A model generated the notes under the pieces. The model searched no databases and was not told the origin of the DNA. It saw only the letters and a list, made by a program, of their open reading frames with translations. This document shows positions 6,313 through 8,180 of a stretch of DNA of 8,180 nt, piece after piece; the stretch's first letter is position 1; each line of letters starts with the position of its first letter. A program made the translations under genes and the position numbers. This DNA is from Endomicrobium sp. (lineage in GTDB: Bacteria > Elusimicrobiota > Endomicrobiia > Endomicrobiales > Endomicrobiaceae), in NCBI GenBank assembly GCA_031273645.1, contig JAISRM010000057.1, forward strand, positions 1-8,180, in the 5' to 3' direction.

Positions 6313-8180
6313 ATGAAAAAGAGCTTGTTTTTTATATTGTTTTTAACTTCTTTTGCCGTAAATTCCCTATATGCGCAGGAACCCGGAGTAATTTCCAATA
6401 TTTTAGTTGACGGGCTTCAAAACGTTAAAGTTAAAACGGTTCTTTCTGCAATTTCTTCAAAAGAAGGCAAGTCTTATTCCACAGAGATCGCTAAAGACGA
6501 CGTGAGGGCTATTCTTGATCTGGGCAATTTTGAAAACGCAGAATTTCGTTTTAACAAATTAAACGGAGAGCTGATATTTACCGTCAGCGAAAAACCTTAC
6601 GTCGATAAAATAACTTTTAAAGGCAATAAGAAATTTTCAAACGGAAAATTAAAATCTAAGAGTTCTCTTAAAGAAAAAGATTTTTACGACGTTTTAAAAT
6701 TTGAAGAGACAAAAAAAATAATATCCAATCTCTATAAAGACGACGGTTACGCCGACGTTCAGATAGAAGTTTACCCCACCGTAAATCAAGAAACCAACAA
6801 AATGACGATTTCTTTTCTAATATCGGAAAACAACAAAGTTGTTATCGGCGAAGTAAAAATTGAAGGCGTTATTTCTTTTAGCGAAAAGAAAGTTCTCAAA
6901 CAGATGAAAACAAAACCGAAAAAAGTTTTTAAAGAAGATACTTATGCGGCCGATCTTAAATCGATAGAATCCTTTTATAAAAACAACGGGTATATGGATT
7001 ATAAATTCGTCTCTTCGTCAACGACTTATAATGAAGAAAGAACAAAAATGTTTATTACTCTTAATATAAGCGAAGGCATAAAATACGAGCTTGGGGAAAT
7101 ATCTTATTCAGGAAACGCGGCGCTAAGCGACAAAGAAATGAATAAGCTTATTAAAATAAAGCAGGGGACGGAATTTAAACAGGATAAAGTTTTTGAAACG
7201 ATTCAGGGCATTTATGAAGCTTATTCAAACAAAGGTTATCTTAATACGTCTATTAATCCGTCTTTTGACAAAGGCGATAAAGAAGGCGTGGTCAACATAA
7301 GCCTTCCGATTACGGAAAATTCCGTAGTGTATGTCGGAAGAATTTATGTGGACGGCTTAGTGTCCACAAAAGAAAAAGTCATCAAAAGGGAAATTTTGCT
7401 TAAAGAAGGGGAAGTGTTAGCTGCGGCAAAAGTAAGAAGAAGCATGGAAAAAATTTATAATCTCGGCTTTATTGAATCTGCCGAGCCTCAAATACTTCCG
7501 ACGGGTTCTCCTGATATTATGGATCTTATTTTTAACATCACGGAAGGCAAACCCGGCATGATAACGGCGGGCGCGGGTTATTCGTCGGTTGACCAGTTTG
7601 TAGGTTCAATACAATTTCAGCATATGAATCTTTTCGGGCTTGCCCAAAGGGTCAATCTTTTATGGGAATTTGGAGCAAGAAGACAAAATTATGAAATAGA
7701 TTGGACGGAGCCGTGGATTTTTAACAAAAACGCAAGCCTTATGCTTAGCGCGTATAATATTGAAAGGAAACGCGACTATGCGGCCGTTACAAACGCATAC
7801 AATGAAAACAGGCTCGGCGTTTCGGCGCGCGTAGGTCCGAGAATAAGCGATTACATATCTTTGCTATTTGGATATACTTACGAATACGTTCAGCTCTACG
7901 ATATAGATTCGTCAGTTATAGATGAAATTAAAAGAAATACCGATTTATCAAAAGACAGAACTTCAAGCATAATGGGGCAGGTTGTTTACGATACGAGAGA
8001 TTATATATTTGATCCTTCAAGAGGAAACAGGCAATTGTTCAATCTTCAAGTTGCCGGAGGACCGCTTGGAGGAAATGTAAATTACGTTAAAGGCATAGCT
8101 AAATCAAGCTGGTTTTTTCCGACTATATGGAAACTCGTGCTCTCTTTTAATTTGAACGTCGGGATCATAGGTTCATACGG
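6313..8180 (+). CDS. bamA: Outer-membrane protein assembly factor BamA (Omp85), 3' truncated by window
   Basis: The frame is open for 622 full codons to the window edge with no stop. The ATG lies 7 bases after AAAGGAT. A signal peptide is clear: MKK, a hydrophobic core, and probable cleavage after LYA (residue 21), which directs the protein to the periplasm and outer membrane. Five POTRA domains follow at about 25-95, 96-175, 176-257, 258-337 and 338-413; each has a strand-helix-helix-strand-strand pattern with motifs such as NLYKDDGYAD, SFYKNNGYMD, EAYSNKGYLN and KIYNLGFIES. The barrel begins near 416 (ITAGAGYSSVDQFVGSIQ), with NLFGLAQRVNL, WTEPWIF and the typical DTRDYIFDPSRGNR and AGGPLGGNVNYVK segments. 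The rest of the barrel, including the lid-loop VRGF-type motif and the last strand, lies outside the window. Five POTRAs indicate BamA, since TamA normally has three. It is the essential pore that folds beta-barrels into the outer membrane, and it sits just downstream of tamB. Confidence 0.93.
   Translation, partial: MKKSLFFILFLTSFAVNSLYAQEPGVISNILVDGLQNVKVKTVLSAISSKEGKSYSTEIAKDDVRAILDLGNFENAEFRFNKLNGELIFTVSEKPYVDKITFKGNKKFSNGKLKSKSSLKEKDFYDVLKFEETKKIISNLYKDDGYADVQIEVYPTVNQETNKMTISFLISENNKVVIGEVKIEGVISFSEKKVLKQMKTKPKKVFKEDTYAADLKSIESFYKNNGYMDYKFVSSSTTYNEERTKMFITLNISEGIKYELGEISYSGNAALSDKEMNKLIKIKQGTEFKQDKVFETIQGIYEAYSNKGYLNTSINPSFDKGDKEGVVNISLPITENSVVYVGRIYVDGLVSTKEKVIKREILLKEGEVLAAAKVRRSMEKIYNLGFIESAEPQILPTGSPDIMDLIFNITEGKPGMITAGAGYSSVDQFVGSIQFQHMNLFGLAQRVNLLWEFGARRQNYEIDWTEPWIFNKNASLMLSAYNIERKRDYAAVTNAYNENRLGVSARVGPRISDYISLLFGYTYEYVQLYDIDSSVIDEIKRNTDLSKDRTSSIMGQVVYDTRDYIFDPSRGNRQLFNLQVAGGPLGGNVNYVKGIAKSSWFFPTIWKLVLSFNLNVGIIGSY

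Noticed and set aside
1..8180. A hidden novel system (defence island, mobile element, CRISPR array, retron)
   Set aside because: No direct repeat arrays, transposase, integrase, reverse transcriptase or toxin-antitoxin pairs were seen; all long coding frames are explained by four recognisable families.

Overview
The window comes from a diderm (Gram-negative-type) bacterium with an AT-rich genome. Three of its four genes serve the outer membrane: a LolD-type lipoprotein-release ATPase, a TamB-family protein and a BamA (Omp85) assembly pore. The style of the proteins and the base composition would fit Elusimicrobiota (Endomicrobium-like). That placement is an impression from sequence style only; no marker gene here proves it.

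Layout, all on the + strand. Positions 1-390 hold the 3' half of an ABC ATPase gene (lolD-like), closed by a compact intrinsic terminator at about 421-444. Positions 500-1375 hold a complete class-IV aminotransferase gene (ilvE-like), followed by an imperfect hairpin in the 74-base gap. Positions 1450-6105 hold one very large gene for a 1551-residue TamB/AsmA-like protein. The gap 6106-6312 contains a stem-loop, a plausible promoter and an AT-rich palindrome. Positions 6313-8180 hold the 5' part of bamA (signal peptide, five POTRA domains, first part of the barrel), which runs off the window end.

How they work together. LolD powers extraction of lipoproteins from the inner membrane. BamA inserts beta-barrels into the outer membrane. 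TamB-type proteins span the periplasm from an inner-membrane anchor and are thought to act with an Omp85 protein and/or in lipid transport. Here tamB lies directly upstream of a five-POTRA bamA, with no TamA in view, which suggests a BamA-TamB partnership. The aminotransferase is a metabolic gene lying between the envelope genes and probably has no functional link to them.

I found no mobile element, CRISPR array, tRNA, rRNA or defence system, and no convincing undescribed system. The most interesting points are a 90-95 residue periodicity inside the TamB-like protein, its pairing with bamA, and the structured bamA leader.
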